64,000 nt of DNA from HGM13233 sp900762805 (lineage in GTDB: Bacteria; Bacillota; Clostridia; Oscillospirales; Ruminococcaceae). How positions within the stretch are numbered: the first letter of the stretch is position 1; every line of letters begins with the position of its first letter. Shown piece after piece: positions 34,090 to 42,643 of this stretch. The stretch spans positions 47,975-111,974 of the forward strand of contig CALKMA010000006.1 in NCBI GenBank assembly GCA_937993755.1. The letters are read 5' to 3'. Position numbers and translations under genes: made by a program. The notes under the pieces are model-generated. The model was not told the DNA's origin. It worked only from the letters and a program-made list of their open reading frames with translations, and made no database searches.

Positions 34090-34600
34090 TAGTTTGCCGC
34101 TGCCGGGTTTATGTAAGCTGAGGGCGGCCTGGCCGCCCGCCGTCCTGCCGTTTATCTGTTGGAGCGCCGGGCTGCTGTACCGGCGATTTCATTGCCTGCC
34201 GCTCGATATTCTCCGGCCCCTCGATGCTCTGCTGCTTGCGTATCGCCCGCCGCGTATATGCTTCGACTCGTTATCAGCTTCAACCGGCCGGCGCCTACCG
34301 TACTGCCTGCCGCCTCGACCGCCGTCCGTCCGGCCTTTGCCTCACGGCTCCCGCCCATGGCCGGGCCGTCTACCTGTCATGCCGTGCCGCGTTATTGCCT
34401 GGCTGCTGTCCTTTCGGCCATATCCCGGCGCGCAGTTGAAGCGGTCGGTCGGCTTGCCGCTCCGCCCTTCTATCTGCCGACCGCCCGGCCTGCCATGCGC
34501 CCGCCTGCTTGCCGGTCGTCCTGCCCTTTTGCTCTGTTTTCTTGATTTGCCGGCCTGTTCTGCGCCGCCCGGTCCCCGATCGGCGCCGCGTTTAATGAAA
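34090..34600. other. Pyrimidine-biased non-coding interval
   Basis: Between spmA and the glycogen operon lies about 500 bases whose plus strand is visibly rich in C and T and poor in runs of purines, full of short CTGCC, GCCGG and CCGCC words. Open frames on both strands give low-complexity proteins (Pro/Leu/Arg-rich on the plus strand). No gene or known RNA is recognised. The last 180 bases before glgB change abruptly to AT-rich promoter DNA. Confidence 0.55.
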
Positions 34601-34682
34601 AAACAGAAATATATTCAAATTGTGGCTCTCCTTTTGGGCAATTAGCAGTGATAACAGCTGATAGTATTCAAATAGCTGCGGT

Positions 34683-34709
34683 GATATTTGTGCAATATGC
34701 ACAAATATC
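34683..34709. promoter_or_regulatory. Perfect inverted repeat, candidate operator of the glycogen operon
   Basis: GATATTTGTGC at 34683-34693 and GCACAAATATC at 34699-34709 are exact complements around a five-base AATAT centre. It sits about 41 bases upstream of the glgB -35 element, in AT-rich DNA, a typical place for an activator or repressor site. Confidence 0.7.
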
Positions 34710-34750
34710 GAATTGAAAAATCTACATAATGCCAAAGATTATCACAATAC

Positions 34751-34779
34751 TTGAAACTGAGCGCCAAAATCGTTAAAAT
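34751..34779 (+). promoter_or_regulatory. Sigma-A-type promoter of the glycogen operon
   Basis: TTGAAA at 34751-34756 and TAAAAT at 34774-34779 with a 17-base spacer, ending 29 bases before the glgB start. Confidence 0.82.
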
Positions 34780-34808
34780 AAGCATATAAAAAGGAAACAG
34801 AGGAACGA

Positions 34809-36671
34809 ATGGACAATCAAGCGATTTATTATTTCCATCAGGGAACCAATTACTGCGCCTATGAGTATCTCGGAGCGCACCGCACCCCGGCGGGGGATGT
34901 TGTTTTCCGCGTTTGGGCGCCCCACGCGGCGGCTGTGAGCGTCGTGGGCGATTTCAATGGCTGGAATCAGACGGCCGCGCCGATGCAGCGTGTCAGCAGC
35001 GCCGTCTTTGAGGCGGTCCTCCCCGGCGTCAAGCAGTACGACAGCTATAAATACTGCATCCGCACGGCCGACGGGCGCACCCTGTTCAAAAGCGACCCCT
35101 ATGCCTTCCATACGCAGACAAGGCCCGAAAACGCCTCCAAGTTTTACGACATATCCGGCTATGTGTGGCAGGACGGCGATTATATGGCCGCCCGCCGCCC
35201 GCAGTACGACCGGCCGGTCAACATTTATGAGCTGCATATCGGCTCGTGGCGCACCCATGAGGACAGCTCGCCGCTCAGCTACCTTGAGCTGGCCGAGCAG
35301 CTGCCCGCCTATCTGAAAGAGATGGGCTACACCCATGTTGAATTCCTGCCCGTGAGCGAGCATCCCTTTGACGGCTCCTGGGGCTATCAGGTGACCGGCT
35401 ACTTTGCGCCGACCTCGCGCTTTGGCACACCGCACGATTTCATGGCGCTGGTCGATGCGCTGCACATCGCCGGTATCAGCGTGCTGCTCGACTGGGTGCC
35501 GGCCCACTTTCCGAAGGATGATTTCGGCCTCTATGAATTTGACGGCGGCTGCTGCTATGAGTCGGAGGATCCGCTGCTGCGTGAGCACCGGGAGTGGGGG
35601 ACGCGGCAGTTTGACTACGGCCGCAACGAGGTGCAGTCATTTCTGGTCAGCAATGCCATTTTCTGGCTCGGCCAGTATCACATCGACGGCCTGCGGGTCG
35701 ATGCCGTGGCCTCGATGCTCTATCTTGACTACGGCCGCAAGAACGGTGAATGGCGCCCCAACAGCCACGGCGGCAAGGAAAATGAAGCTGCCGTCGCATT
35801 CTTCCGCAAGCTCAATGCCGCCGTGTTTGCACGCTTCCCCGACGCCATGATGATCGCCGAGGAGAGCACAGCGTGGCCGCTTGTGACCGCGCCGGCCAGC
35901 GCCGGCGGGCTGGGCTTCAACTTCAAGTGGAACATGGGCTGGATGAACGACACGCTCCGCTATATATCGACCGACCCGCTGTGGCGCAGTCAGCTTCACA
36001 ATAATCTTACCTTTTCCATGTCCTACGCCTTCAGTGAGAATTTCGTGCTGCCGCTGTCGCACGATGAGGTGGTACACGGCAAATGCTCGCTCATCAACAA
36101 GATGCCGGGCGATTATGAACAGAAATTTGCCGGCCTTGCGGCCTATCTCGCCTATATGATGGCTCATCCCGGCAAAAAGCTGTTCTTCATGGGGACCGAG
36201 CTGGCTCAGTTCATCGAGTGGGATGAGAAAAAGCAGCTTGACTGGCTGCTGCTCGAATATCCGGCTCATGCCGCCTTCCATCGGTTTGTCCGGCTGCTCA
36301 ACTGCTTCTACCGCGAGCATCCGGCATTCTACGAAATCGAAAACGACTGGTCGGGCTTCCGGTGGATATCGGTCGATGACCGCGACAGCAACGTGATCGC
36401 CTTTATGCGCACCGACCGCGCCGGACAGCAGGTCATCGTTGCCTGCAATTTCTCCGGTGTCGATCATGCCGGCTACCGGCTGGGGGTGCCGCAGGCCGGC
36501 TCCTACCGCGTGGTGTTTGACAGCAAGGCGCTCGACCATGCGCAGGACAAGCTCCACGCTTCCGTTCGTTCCCGCAAGCAGCCCATGCGGGATTTCGAGC
36601 ATTCGATCGAAGTTGACATGAAATCTCTGTCAACTGTGTATATCATACAGCAGAAACGAAAAAAGTCCTAA
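34809..36671 (+). CDS. glgB: 1,4-alpha-glucan branching enzyme
   Basis: A 620-residue GH13 branching enzyme, which makes the alpha-1,6 branches of glycogen. The CBM48 domain is at about residues 20-110 (FRVWAPHAAAVSVVGDFNGWN). The catalytic barrel shows GSWGYQVTGYFAPTSRFGTP, nucleophile Asp in GLRVDAVASMLYLDY, acid/base Glu in MIAEESTAWP, and SHDEVVHGK. FFMGTELAQFIEWDE and a C-terminal beta domain finish it. First gene of a glgB-glgC-glgD-glgA operon. AGAGGA lies before the ATG. Confidence 0.96.
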   Translation: MDNQAIYYFHQGTNYCAYEYLGAHRTPAGDVVFRVWAPHAAAVSVVGDFNGWNQTAAPMQRVSSAVFEAVLPGVKQYDSYKYCIRTADGRTLFKSDPYAFHTQTRPENASKFYDISGYVWQDGDYMAARRPQYDRPVNIYELHIGSWRTHEDSSPLSYLELAEQLPAYLKEMGYTHVEFLPVSEHPFDGSWGYQVTGYFAPTSRFGTPHDFMALVDALHIAGISVLLDWVPAHFPKDDFGLYEFDGGCCYESEDPLLREHREWGTRQFDYGRNEVQSFLVSNAIFWLGQYHIDGLRVDAVASMLYLDYGRKNGEWRPNSHGGKENEAAVAFFRKLNAAVFARFPDAMMIAEESTAWPLVTAPASAGGLGFNFKWNMGWMNDTLRYISTDPLWRSQLHNNLTFSMSYAFSENFVLPLSHDEVVHGKCSLINKMPGDYEQKFAGLAAYLAYMMAHPGKKLFFMGTELAQFIEWDEKKQLDWLLLEYPAHAAFHRFVRLLNCFYREHPAFYEIENDWSGFRWISVDDRDSNVIAFMRTDRAGQQVIVACNFSGVDHAGYRLGVPQAGSYRVVFDSKALDHAQDKLHASVRSRKQPMRDFEHSIEVDMKSLSTVYIIQQKRKKS

Positions 36672-36692
36672 GTCCAACAAAGGAGCCGTACC

Positions 36693-37877
36693 ATGAAAAA
36701 AGAATGTATCGCCATGCTTTTGGCAGGCGGCCAGGGAAGCCGCCTGTACGCGCTGACAAAGGATGTCGCCAAGCCTGCCGTGCCGTTTGGCGGGAAGTAC
36801 CGGATCATTGACTTTCCGCTGAGCAACTGCATCAATTCGGGCATTGATACGGTCGGCGTGCTGACCCAGTATTCGCCGCTTGAGCTCAACGACTACATAG
36901 GCGACGGAACCCCGTGGGATCTTGACCGCCAGAACGGCGGTGTCCACATCCTGCCGCCCTATCAGTCGAACACCGGCAGCGTCTGGTATCTCGGCACGGC
37001 CAATGCCATTTACCAGAATATCCGCTTTATCGAACGGTATGAGCCGGAATATGTGCTGATCCTGTCGGGCGACCATATCTACCGGATGAACTATGACGAT
37101 ATGCTGCGGCAGCACAAGAAGACGGGGGCCGACTGCACCATTGCCGTCATCGATGTGCCGCTGGCCGAGGCGTCGCGCTTCGGCATCATGAATATCAAGC
37201 CTGACGGCTCGGTCTATGAATTTGAAGAGAAGCCGGCGCGCCCCAAGAGCACGCTGGCCTCGATGGGCATTTACATCTTTACCTGGGAAAAGCTGCGCGC
37301 CTATCTGGAGGCCGACGCCGCGCGCGAAACGGCGCACGATTTCGGCAAAAATATCATCCCCGATATGCTGGGCGACGGCTGCCACCTGCATACCTACCTG
37401 TTCGAGGGGTACTGGAAGGATGTCGGCACCATCACCAGCCTTTGGGATTCCAATATGGATCTCATCGCCGACAAGGTCCCCTTTGACCTGTGGGACGACA
37501 GCTGGCGCATTTATTCCCGCAACCCCAATATGCCGCCTCAGCTGGTTGGTGCTCATGCCGAGATTGACGACTCGGTCATCAGTGAGGGCAGCGTCATCAA
37601 CGGCCGCGTTTCCTTCTCGGTGCTGTTTCCCGACGTCCTCGTTGAGGAGGGGGCCGAGGTGGTCGGCAGCATTTTGATGCCTGGTACGGTCGTCAGAAGC
37701 GGCGCGCGCGTTCAGTACGCCATATTGGCTGAAAACGTCACGGTCGAAAGCGGCGCCAGCGTCGGCAGCGCCCCCGGCGGCGATGGCTGGAGCGTTGCCG
37801 TCATAGGACAGAATGTCCGCGTAAAAGAGGGCGAGTCCATCCCGCCCGCCGCCATGATCTACGGGGAAAGGAGATAG
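36693..37877 (+). CDS. glgC: Glucose-1-phosphate adenylyltransferase, catalytic subunit
   Basis: A 394-residue ADP-glucose pyrophosphorylase, which commits glucose-1-phosphate and ATP to glycogen synthesis. The nucleotide motif is MLLAGGQGSRLYALT and continues KPAVPFGGKYRIIDFPLSNC; YVLILSGDHIYRMNY is the catalytic Asp strand and IYIFTWEKL lies before the sugar site; YWKDVGTI follows. A C-terminal left-handed beta helix completes it. In Firmicutes GlgC works with GlgD, encoded two bases downstream. AAAGGAG precedes the ATG. Confidence 0.96.
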   Translation: MKKECIAMLLAGGQGSRLYALTKDVAKPAVPFGGKYRIIDFPLSNCINSGIDTVGVLTQYSPLELNDYIGDGTPWDLDRQNGGVHILPPYQSNTGSVWYLGTANAIYQNIRFIERYEPEYVLILSGDHIYRMNYDDMLRQHKKTGADCTIAVIDVPLAEASRFGIMNIKPDGSVYEFEEKPARPKSTLASMGIYIFTWEKLRAYLEADAARETAHDFGKNIIPDMLGDGCHLHTYLFEGYWKDVGTITSLWDSNMDLIADKVPFDLWDDSWRIYSRNPNMPPQLVGAHAEIDDSVISEGSVINGRVSFSVLFPDVLVEEGAEVVGSILMPGTVVRSGARVQYAILAENVTVESGASVGSAPGGDGWSVAVIGQNVRVKEGESIPPAAMIYGERR

Positions 37878-37879
37878 CC

Positions 37880-39007
37880 ATGATCAGCAAGCACAACGTT
37901 TTGGGCCTTATCTTTGCCAATATGCACGATGCCACGCTGCCGGAGGTTGTACACAACCGCTCCTTCGCGTCGGTTCCCTATCTTGGGCGCTACCGCATGA
38001 TCGATTTCGATCTGTCAGCCATGGCCAATTCGGGCATCTACCGCGTGGCTGTCATCACAAAATCCAACTATCAGTCGCTGATGGATCACATCGGCACCGG
38101 TCGCCCGTGGGATCTCTCCCGCAAGCACCAGGGGCTCATTATCCTGCCGCCCTATGCGCTGGGCGGCGGCATCTACCACGGCCGAGTGGATGCGCTCAGC
38201 AATTATACCGACTTTCTTGAGCACAGCAAAGCCGACTATGTCGTGATGGCTGACTGCAACTGGGTACACAATGTCGATCTTGAAAAGGTTTTCAACGCCC
38301 ATGCCGCGAGCGGCGCCGACGTCACGATGGTCTGCGCCGACTATGAGGTCTGCGCCGCCAACGCCGGCCAGATCATCGCCGTCCGGGCCGACAGCGAAGG
38401 CCGCGTCACCGGTATGAGGCCGGGCAGGGAGATCCCCGCAGGGCGCGCGCTCGTCAGCATGAATATGATGGTTGCCTCACACGCCTGGCTCATGGAGCAG
38501 GTCGCCCGCGCTGCGGCGGCCGGTAAGACGCTCTTTGAGCAGGAGGTTCTGGCACCGGCGCTTGATACCATCCATGTCGGCTGCTACCGGTGGGACGGCT
38601 ACTGCGACCTCATCTACGATCTGCAGAGCTATTATGACTCGCAGCTTCGTCTTATCAGCGCCGGCAATATGGCCGATCTGTTCCGCCGCTCCTCACCCAT
38701 CAACACCAAGGTGCGCGATGAAGCGCCCGTTAAGTACGTCCATGGCTGCCGGGTGCGCGATTCGCTGCTGGCCGACGGCTGTGTCATTGAAGGGACGGTC
38801 GAAAACAGCGTCATCTATCGGGGCGTTCATGTCGCGGCGGGCAGCACGGTGCGCAATTCTATCGTCATGCAGGATTCTGTCATTGAAAAGGGCGCGCAGC
38901 TCGACTGTGTCATCGCCGACAAGCATGTCAGGTTCGGCGAGGGAACGGAGACGGCCGGCCGACCCGACGCACCGCTCTATCTTGCCAAACACACCACCGT
39001 AGAATAA
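37880..39007 (+). CDS. glgD: Glucose-1-phosphate adenylyltransferase subunit GlgD
   Basis: A 375-residue GlgC paralogue. The N-terminal loop is VLGLIFANMHDATLPEVVHNRSFASVPYLGRYRMIDFDLSAMANSGI split over two elements: the GGxGxRL nucleotide loop is replaced, as is usual for GlgD, so it is poorly active alone. In Bacillus and related organisms GlgD raises GlgC activity in a hetero-tetramer. The sugar-site and C-terminal beta-helix regions remain (YRWDGYCDLIYDLQSYYD, then YVHGCRVRDSLLADGCVIEG). Confidence 0.94.
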   Translation: MISKHNVLGLIFANMHDATLPEVVHNRSFASVPYLGRYRMIDFDLSAMANSGIYRVAVITKSNYQSLMDHIGTGRPWDLSRKHQGLIILPPYALGGGIYHGRVDALSNYTDFLEHSKADYVVMADCNWVHNVDLEKVFNAHAASGADVTMVCADYEVCAANAGQIIAVRADSEGRVTGMRPGREIPAGRALVSMNMMVASHAWLMEQVARAAAAGKTLFEQEVLAPALDTIHVGCYRWDGYCDLIYDLQSYYDSQLRLISAGNMADLFRRSSPINTKVRDEAPVKYVHGCRVRDSLLADGCVIEGTVENSVIYRGVHVAAGSTVRNSIVMQDSVIEKGAQLDCVIADKHVRFGEGTETAGRPDAPLYLAKHTTVE

Positions 39008-39017
39008 GGAGGTCATG

Positions 39018-40442
39018 ATGAAGGTTCTGTTTGTCACCAGCGAATCGGTGCCCTTTGCCGTTTCAGGCGGCCTGGGCGACGTTTCGGGCGCGCTTCCCAA
39101 GGCGCTGCGGCGCCGCTTTATCGGCTGCCGCGTTGTCATGCCGCTGTACGGCGATATCCCGCAGCAATACCGCGAGAAGATGGAATATCTGTGCAGCTTC
39201 TATGTGCCGCTTTCATGGCGCAGCCAGTACTGCGGCGTTTTTCGCCTGACTTATAACGGTGTCATCTATTATTTCATCGACAACGAATATTATTTCAAGC
39301 GCAGCGGGCTTTACGGCTATTTTGACGACGGTGAGCGCTTTGCCTTCTTCAGCAAGGCGGTTTTGGAGATGCTGCAGCATATTGACTTTGAGCCCGACAT
39401 CATTCACACCAATGATTGGCAGTCAGCCCTTGTCAACGTGTTTCTCAATGCCTTCTACCGCAGCCACCCGCGCTGTTACGGCATCAAAACGCTGTTTACC
39501 ATCCACAACATTCAGTATCAGGGGCAGTACGGGAGCGGTATCATCGGCGATGTGCTGGGTCTCGGCGGCAAGGACGCCGCGACCGTGACCTTCCGCGATG
39601 ACTGCAACTATATGAAGGGGGCCATCGAGGCGGCCGACCGTGTCAATACCGTCAGCCCGACCTATGCGCACGAGATACTGGATCCCTACTACGCCCACGG
39701 GCTGGACGGTTTTCTGTATCAGAAGCGTGATAAGCTCAGCGGCATTCTCAACGGTATTGACTACAGCGTTTATGATCCGGCCAACGACAGCATCCTGGCC
39801 GCCAATTATGATGAGAATGACCTTTCGGGCAAGGCGGCCTGCAAAAAGCAGCTGCTGGAGCTGTACGGCCTGCCCGACGATGGCCGGCCGGTGGTCGGCA
39901 TCGTGTCGCGCTTAGTGGCGCACAAGGGCTTTGACCTCGTGACGGCGGTGCTGGAGCAAATCGTGCGCAACGGGATGCAGGTGGTTATTCTCGGCACCGG
40001 TGAGTATGATTATGAAAGCTATTTTTCAGAGTTTGCCGCCAACCATCCCGACAGCTGCGGCTGCAAGCTGGCGTTTATGCCCGATCTGGCCCGGCGCGTC
40101 TACGCGGGCGCCGATATCTTCCTGATGCCCAGCCGCTCGGAGCCCTGCGGGCTGGCGCAGATGATCGCGCTGCGCTATGGGACGGTGCCGGTCGTTCGGG
40201 AGACGGGCGGCCTGCGCGACACCATCCATGACTGTGGCTATGGTGAGGGCAACGGCTTTACCTTTGCCAGCTACAGCGCCGTTGATATGATCCATGCGCT
40301 GGTGCGCGCCAAAAACCTTTACTACGGTCACCCTGACGAATGGGATATGCTGCGCCGCGCCGGTATGCGCTGCGACAATTCATGGAAAAACGCGGCCGGA
40401 CAGTATGTGGCTCTTTACAAGCAGATGCTGACGCTGTGGTAA
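39018..40442 (+). CDS. glgA: Glycogen synthase (ADP-glucose type)
   Basis: A 474-residue GT5 glycogen synthase adding glucose from ADP-glucose to the chain. KVLFVTSESVPFAVSGGLGDVSGALPKAL is the N-terminal donor-binding motif in two overlapping parts (KxGGL equivalent SGGLGD). DIIHTNDWQSALV and FTIHNIQYQG are GT5 hallmarks. The GT-B C-terminal domain has VGIVSRLVAHKGFDLV and MPSRSEPCGLAQMIALRYG. Two ATGs are adjacent; the second, at 39018, is better spaced from AAGGAGG. It ends the operon. Confidence 0.95.
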   Translation: MKVLFVTSESVPFAVSGGLGDVSGALPKALRRRFIGCRVVMPLYGDIPQQYREKMEYLCSFYVPLSWRSQYCGVFRLTYNGVIYYFIDNEYYFKRSGLYGYFDDGERFAFFSKAVLEMLQHIDFEPDIIHTNDWQSALVNVFLNAFYRSHPRCYGIKTLFTIHNIQYQGQYGSGIIGDVLGLGGKDAATVTFRDDCNYMKGAIEAADRVNTVSPTYAHEILDPYYAHGLDGFLYQKRDKLSGILNGIDYSVYDPANDSILAANYDENDLSGKAACKKQLLELYGLPDDGRPVVGIVSRLVAHKGFDLVTAVLEQIVRNGMQVVILGTGEYDYESYFSEFAANHPDSCGCKLAFMPDLARRVYAGADIFLMPSRSEPCGLAQMIALRYGTVPVVRETGGLRDTIHDCGYGEGNGFTFASYSAVDMIHALVRAKNLYYGHPDEWDMLRRAGMRCDNSWKNAAGQYVALYKQMLTLW

Positions 40443-40500
40443 GACACCGGCAGGGCAGAGCTGCCATAATAAGCGGGGCGGCCCGCACAGGAGCAGCAGA

Positions 40501-41106
40501 ATGGCACAGCGCCGTATCCATGATAAAACCGTCAAGAGACAGCCGCGCCGGACGGTAAAGCGCCCGGAGGGCCTCTCGCTTCTGGCGCTGCGTGAGCATC
40601 CCGAACTGAACGGGCGCGCGGCCGCCTGGTTCCACGCGCTTTGGGGCGTGCCGGAAGCGGCCTACCTTGACAGCTTTTCCGCCGGCCAGACGGCGGCCTG
40701 CGCCGTGCCGCAGTGGTATCTTTTGACCGACGGCGCGGGGGCGTTTGCCGCCGGCATCGGCGTTATCGAGAACGATTTTCACGACCGTCCCGACCTTGCC
40801 CCCAACATCTGTGCCGTCTATGTCCGGCCCGATTGGCGCGGCCGCGGTGTTGCCCGCTGGTTGCTCGAATATGTCTGCGGGACGCTGGCTGCGCAGGGGA
40901 TAGAGGACATTTATCTCATGACCGGCCACAGGCGTTTTTATGAACGCTGCGGCTGGGGCTTCTACTGCATGGTACGCGAGGCAGACGGTGGGGTATCAAG
41001 GCTGTATCACAGGAAAACGGGGGAGAAGCCGGCGCGCTGTCCGCACCGGCAAACGGCGGCCGGATGTGAAAAAGCCGCCGGCTTGTCAACGGGCGGCAGA
41101 AAGTGA
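40501..41106 (+). CDS. GNAT-family N-acetyltransferase
   Basis: A 201-residue protein. After a basic N-terminal 25 residues comes ALREHPELNGRAAAWFHALWGVPEAAYLDS, typical of a GNAT subfamily in Clostridia. The acetyl-CoA site is VRPDWRGRGVARWLLEYV, and MTGHRRFYERCGWGFYCM is the C-terminal motif. Substrate unknown. The C-terminal 30 residues are basic and probably disordered. It is 58 bases after glgA with its own AGGAGC, so it may be read through from the glycogen operon. Confidence 0.82.
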   Translation: MAQRRIHDKTVKRQPRRTVKRPEGLSLLALREHPELNGRAAAWFHALWGVPEAAYLDSFSAGQTAACAVPQWYLLTDGAGAFAAGIGVIENDFHDRPDLAPNICAVYVRPDWRGRGVARWLLEYVCGTLAAQGIEDIYLMTGHRRFYERCGWGFYCMVREADGGVSRLYHRKTGEKPARCPHRQTAAGCEKAAGLSTGGRK

Positions 41107-41130
41107 TACGCTTCGGTAAGGCTATCAGAA

Positions 41131-41165
41131 AGGGCGGCGCAGCTGCAAGGCTGCGCCGCCCTTTG
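41131..41165. terminator. Intrinsic terminator between convergent GNAT and smpB operons
   Basis: A perfect 13-bp stem, AGGGCGGCGCAGC at 41131-41143 and its complement at 41150-41162, followed by TTTGG on the right. It lies about 25 bases after the GNAT stop. Confidence 0.82.
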
Positions 41166-41218
41166 GAGTTTTACGGATCATTCTGGAATGGTATTCTGGA
41201 ATGGTCTGATGACGTTTC

Positions 41219-41695
41219 TCAGCTTCTGTCCCGCACTGTCGCCCGTTCGATATCGCGCCTGGCGCTGCGCTCGGCCTCGGCCTCGCGCTTGTCATACAGC
41301 TTTTTGCCCTTGCAAAGGCCGACCGACATTTTGACGCGCGAATCCTTGAAATACAGGGAAAGCGGCACCAGCGTGAGACCCTGCTGCTTGACCTGACCGT
41401 ACAGCTTGAGTATCTCGCGCTTGTGCATCAGCAGACGCCGGTCGCGGAGCGGGTCGCGGTTGAAGATATTGCCTTTTTCATAGGGGCTGATATGCATCTG
41501 CCTGACAAAAAGCTCGCCGTCGCGGATCTCGCACCAACTTTCTTTCAGGCTGACGGCGCCGTCCCGCACCGATTTGACCTCGGTGCCGAACAGCTCGATG
41601 CCCGCCTCATAATCCTCCAGCACGAAGAATTCATGCCGCGCCTTGCGGTTTTCTGCGATCAGCCGGGTCCCGGTCTTCTTGGCCACAGGGGACAC
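41219..41695 (-). CDS. smpB: SsrA-binding protein
   Basis: A 158-residue SmpB, which carries tmRNA to stalled ribosomes. Motifs: AENRKARHEFFVLEDYEAGIELFGTEVKS across the first strands, LFVRQMHISPYEKGN, and RDRRLLMHKREI. The C-terminal tail is basic (LYDKREAEAERSARRDIERA) as expected for the part entering the mRNA channel. The tmRNA gene itself is not next to it. Last gene of the dnaX-ybaB-recR-smpB cluster, six bases after recR. Confidence 0.95.
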   Translation of the reverse strand: MSPVAKKTGTRLIAENRKARHEFFVLEDYEAGIELFGTEVKSVRDGAVSLKESWCEIRDGELFVRQMHISPYEKGNIFNRDPLRDRRLLMHKREILKLYGQVKQQGLTLVPLSLYFKDSRVKMSVGLCKGKKLYDKREAEAERSARRDIERATVRDRS

Positions 41696-41701
41696 CTCCC
41701 T

Positions 41702-42301
41702 TTACAATTCGCTGCGCCCCTCAAGGGCGCGGTAGAGCGTGTTTTCATCGGCATATTCAAGACTGCCGCCCACCGGCATACCGTAGGCCAGCCGCGTCAC
41801 CCTGACGCCCAGCGGCTTGAGCAGCCGCGCCATATAGACGGCCGTCGTTTCGCCCTCGGCCGTTGGACTGGTGGCCATGATGACCTCCTTGACCTCGTCC
41901 GAAGCGGCGCGCTTGACCAGCTCCTTGATATAGAGCTGGTCGGGCATAATGCCCTCCATCGGCGAGATGAGACCGTGGATGACATGATAGACGCCGTTGT
42001 ATTCGCGGGTCTTTTCAAAGGCGTTGACATCCTGCGGCGACTGCACGACGCAGATGATCGAGCGGTCGCGCGCCTCATTGGCGCAGATCGAGCAGATGCT
42101 GCCGTCGGTCAGGTTCTGGCAGATGGGGCAGCGGTGGACGTTTTTGTGCGCATCAAGAATGGCGGCTGCGAAGTCGGCCGCCTCCTGATCCGAGAGCGAC
42201 AGCACATGGTAAGCATACCGTGCCGCTGTTTTGCGCCCGACGCCGCCGATGGCCGCAAACTGGTCGATCAGCCGGTCGAGCGAGGGAATGATATTTGCCA
42301 T
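41702..42301 (-). CDS. recR: Recombination protein RecR
   Basis: A 199-residue RecR. It has the N-terminal helix-hairpin-helix region (FAAIGGVGRKTAARYAYHVL), the four-cysteine zinc finger (CPICQNLTDGSICSIC) and a Toprim domain (IICVVQSPQDVNAFEKT to the end). RecR loads or stabilises recombination intermediates with RecO and RecF in gap repair. Three bases separate it from ybaB. Confidence 0.96.
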   Translation of the reverse strand: MANIIPSLDRLIDQFAAIGGVGRKTAARYAYHVLSLSDQEAADFAAAILDAHKNVHRCPICQNLTDGSICSICANEARDRSIICVVQSPQDVNAFEKTREYNGVYHVIHGLISPMEGIMPDQLYIKELVKRAASDEVKEVIMATSPTAEGETTAVYMARLLKPLGVRVTRLAYGMPVGGSLEYADENTLYRALEGRSEL

Positions 42302-42304
42302 TGC

Positions 42305-42643
42305 TTACATCAGCCCGCCGAGATTGAGGCCGCCGGTGATCGAGCCCATCTTCTGACTGAAGTCGTCGGACGACTTGCGGAGGGCTTCGTTGACGGCGGC
42401 GGCGATGGCATCGCACATCATTTCGGTGTCCTCCGGGTCAACCAGCTCCGGCTTGACGTCAATGAGCACGACTTCGTTTTTGCCGTTGACGGTCGCCGTG
42501 GCGAGGCCGCCGGCCGCTGAAGCGGTATACTCGGTCTCCTCGTGCTCCTTCTGGAGCTGCTGCATGGCTTCCTGCATTTTCTGATACTGGCGGAGCATAT
42601 CTCCGCGGCTCTGGTTATAGCCTTCCGGCAGTCTGGCTTTCAT
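42305..42643 (-). CDS. ybaB: YbaB/EbfC nucleoid-associated protein
   Basis: A 112-residue YbaB-family DNA-binding protein. The hallmark is a Gln/Glu-rich helix (LRQYQKMQEAMQQLQKEHEE), then TASAAGGLATATVNGKNEVVLIDVKPELVDPED split over two strands, and a Gly-rich C-terminus (ITGGLNLGGLM). The start at 42643 follows GGAGGAAC and overlaps the end of dnaX by 29 bases, so translation is probably coupled. Confidence 0.94.
   Translation of the reverse strand: MKARLPEGYNQSRGDMLRQYQKMQEAMQQLQKEHEETEYTASAAGGLATATVNGKNEVVLIDVKPELVDPEDTEMMCDAIAAAVNEALRKSSDDFSQKMGSITGGLNLGGLM

Noticed and set aside
33614..34645. Plus-strand open frame of 343 codons covering the pyrimidine-rich block
   Set aside because: Half is antisense to spmA and the rest is low-complexity; no ribosome site or family.
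41107..41218. tmRNA gene next to smpB
   Set aside because: The interval is only 112 bases and is accounted for by a terminator; no tRNA-like ends were seen.
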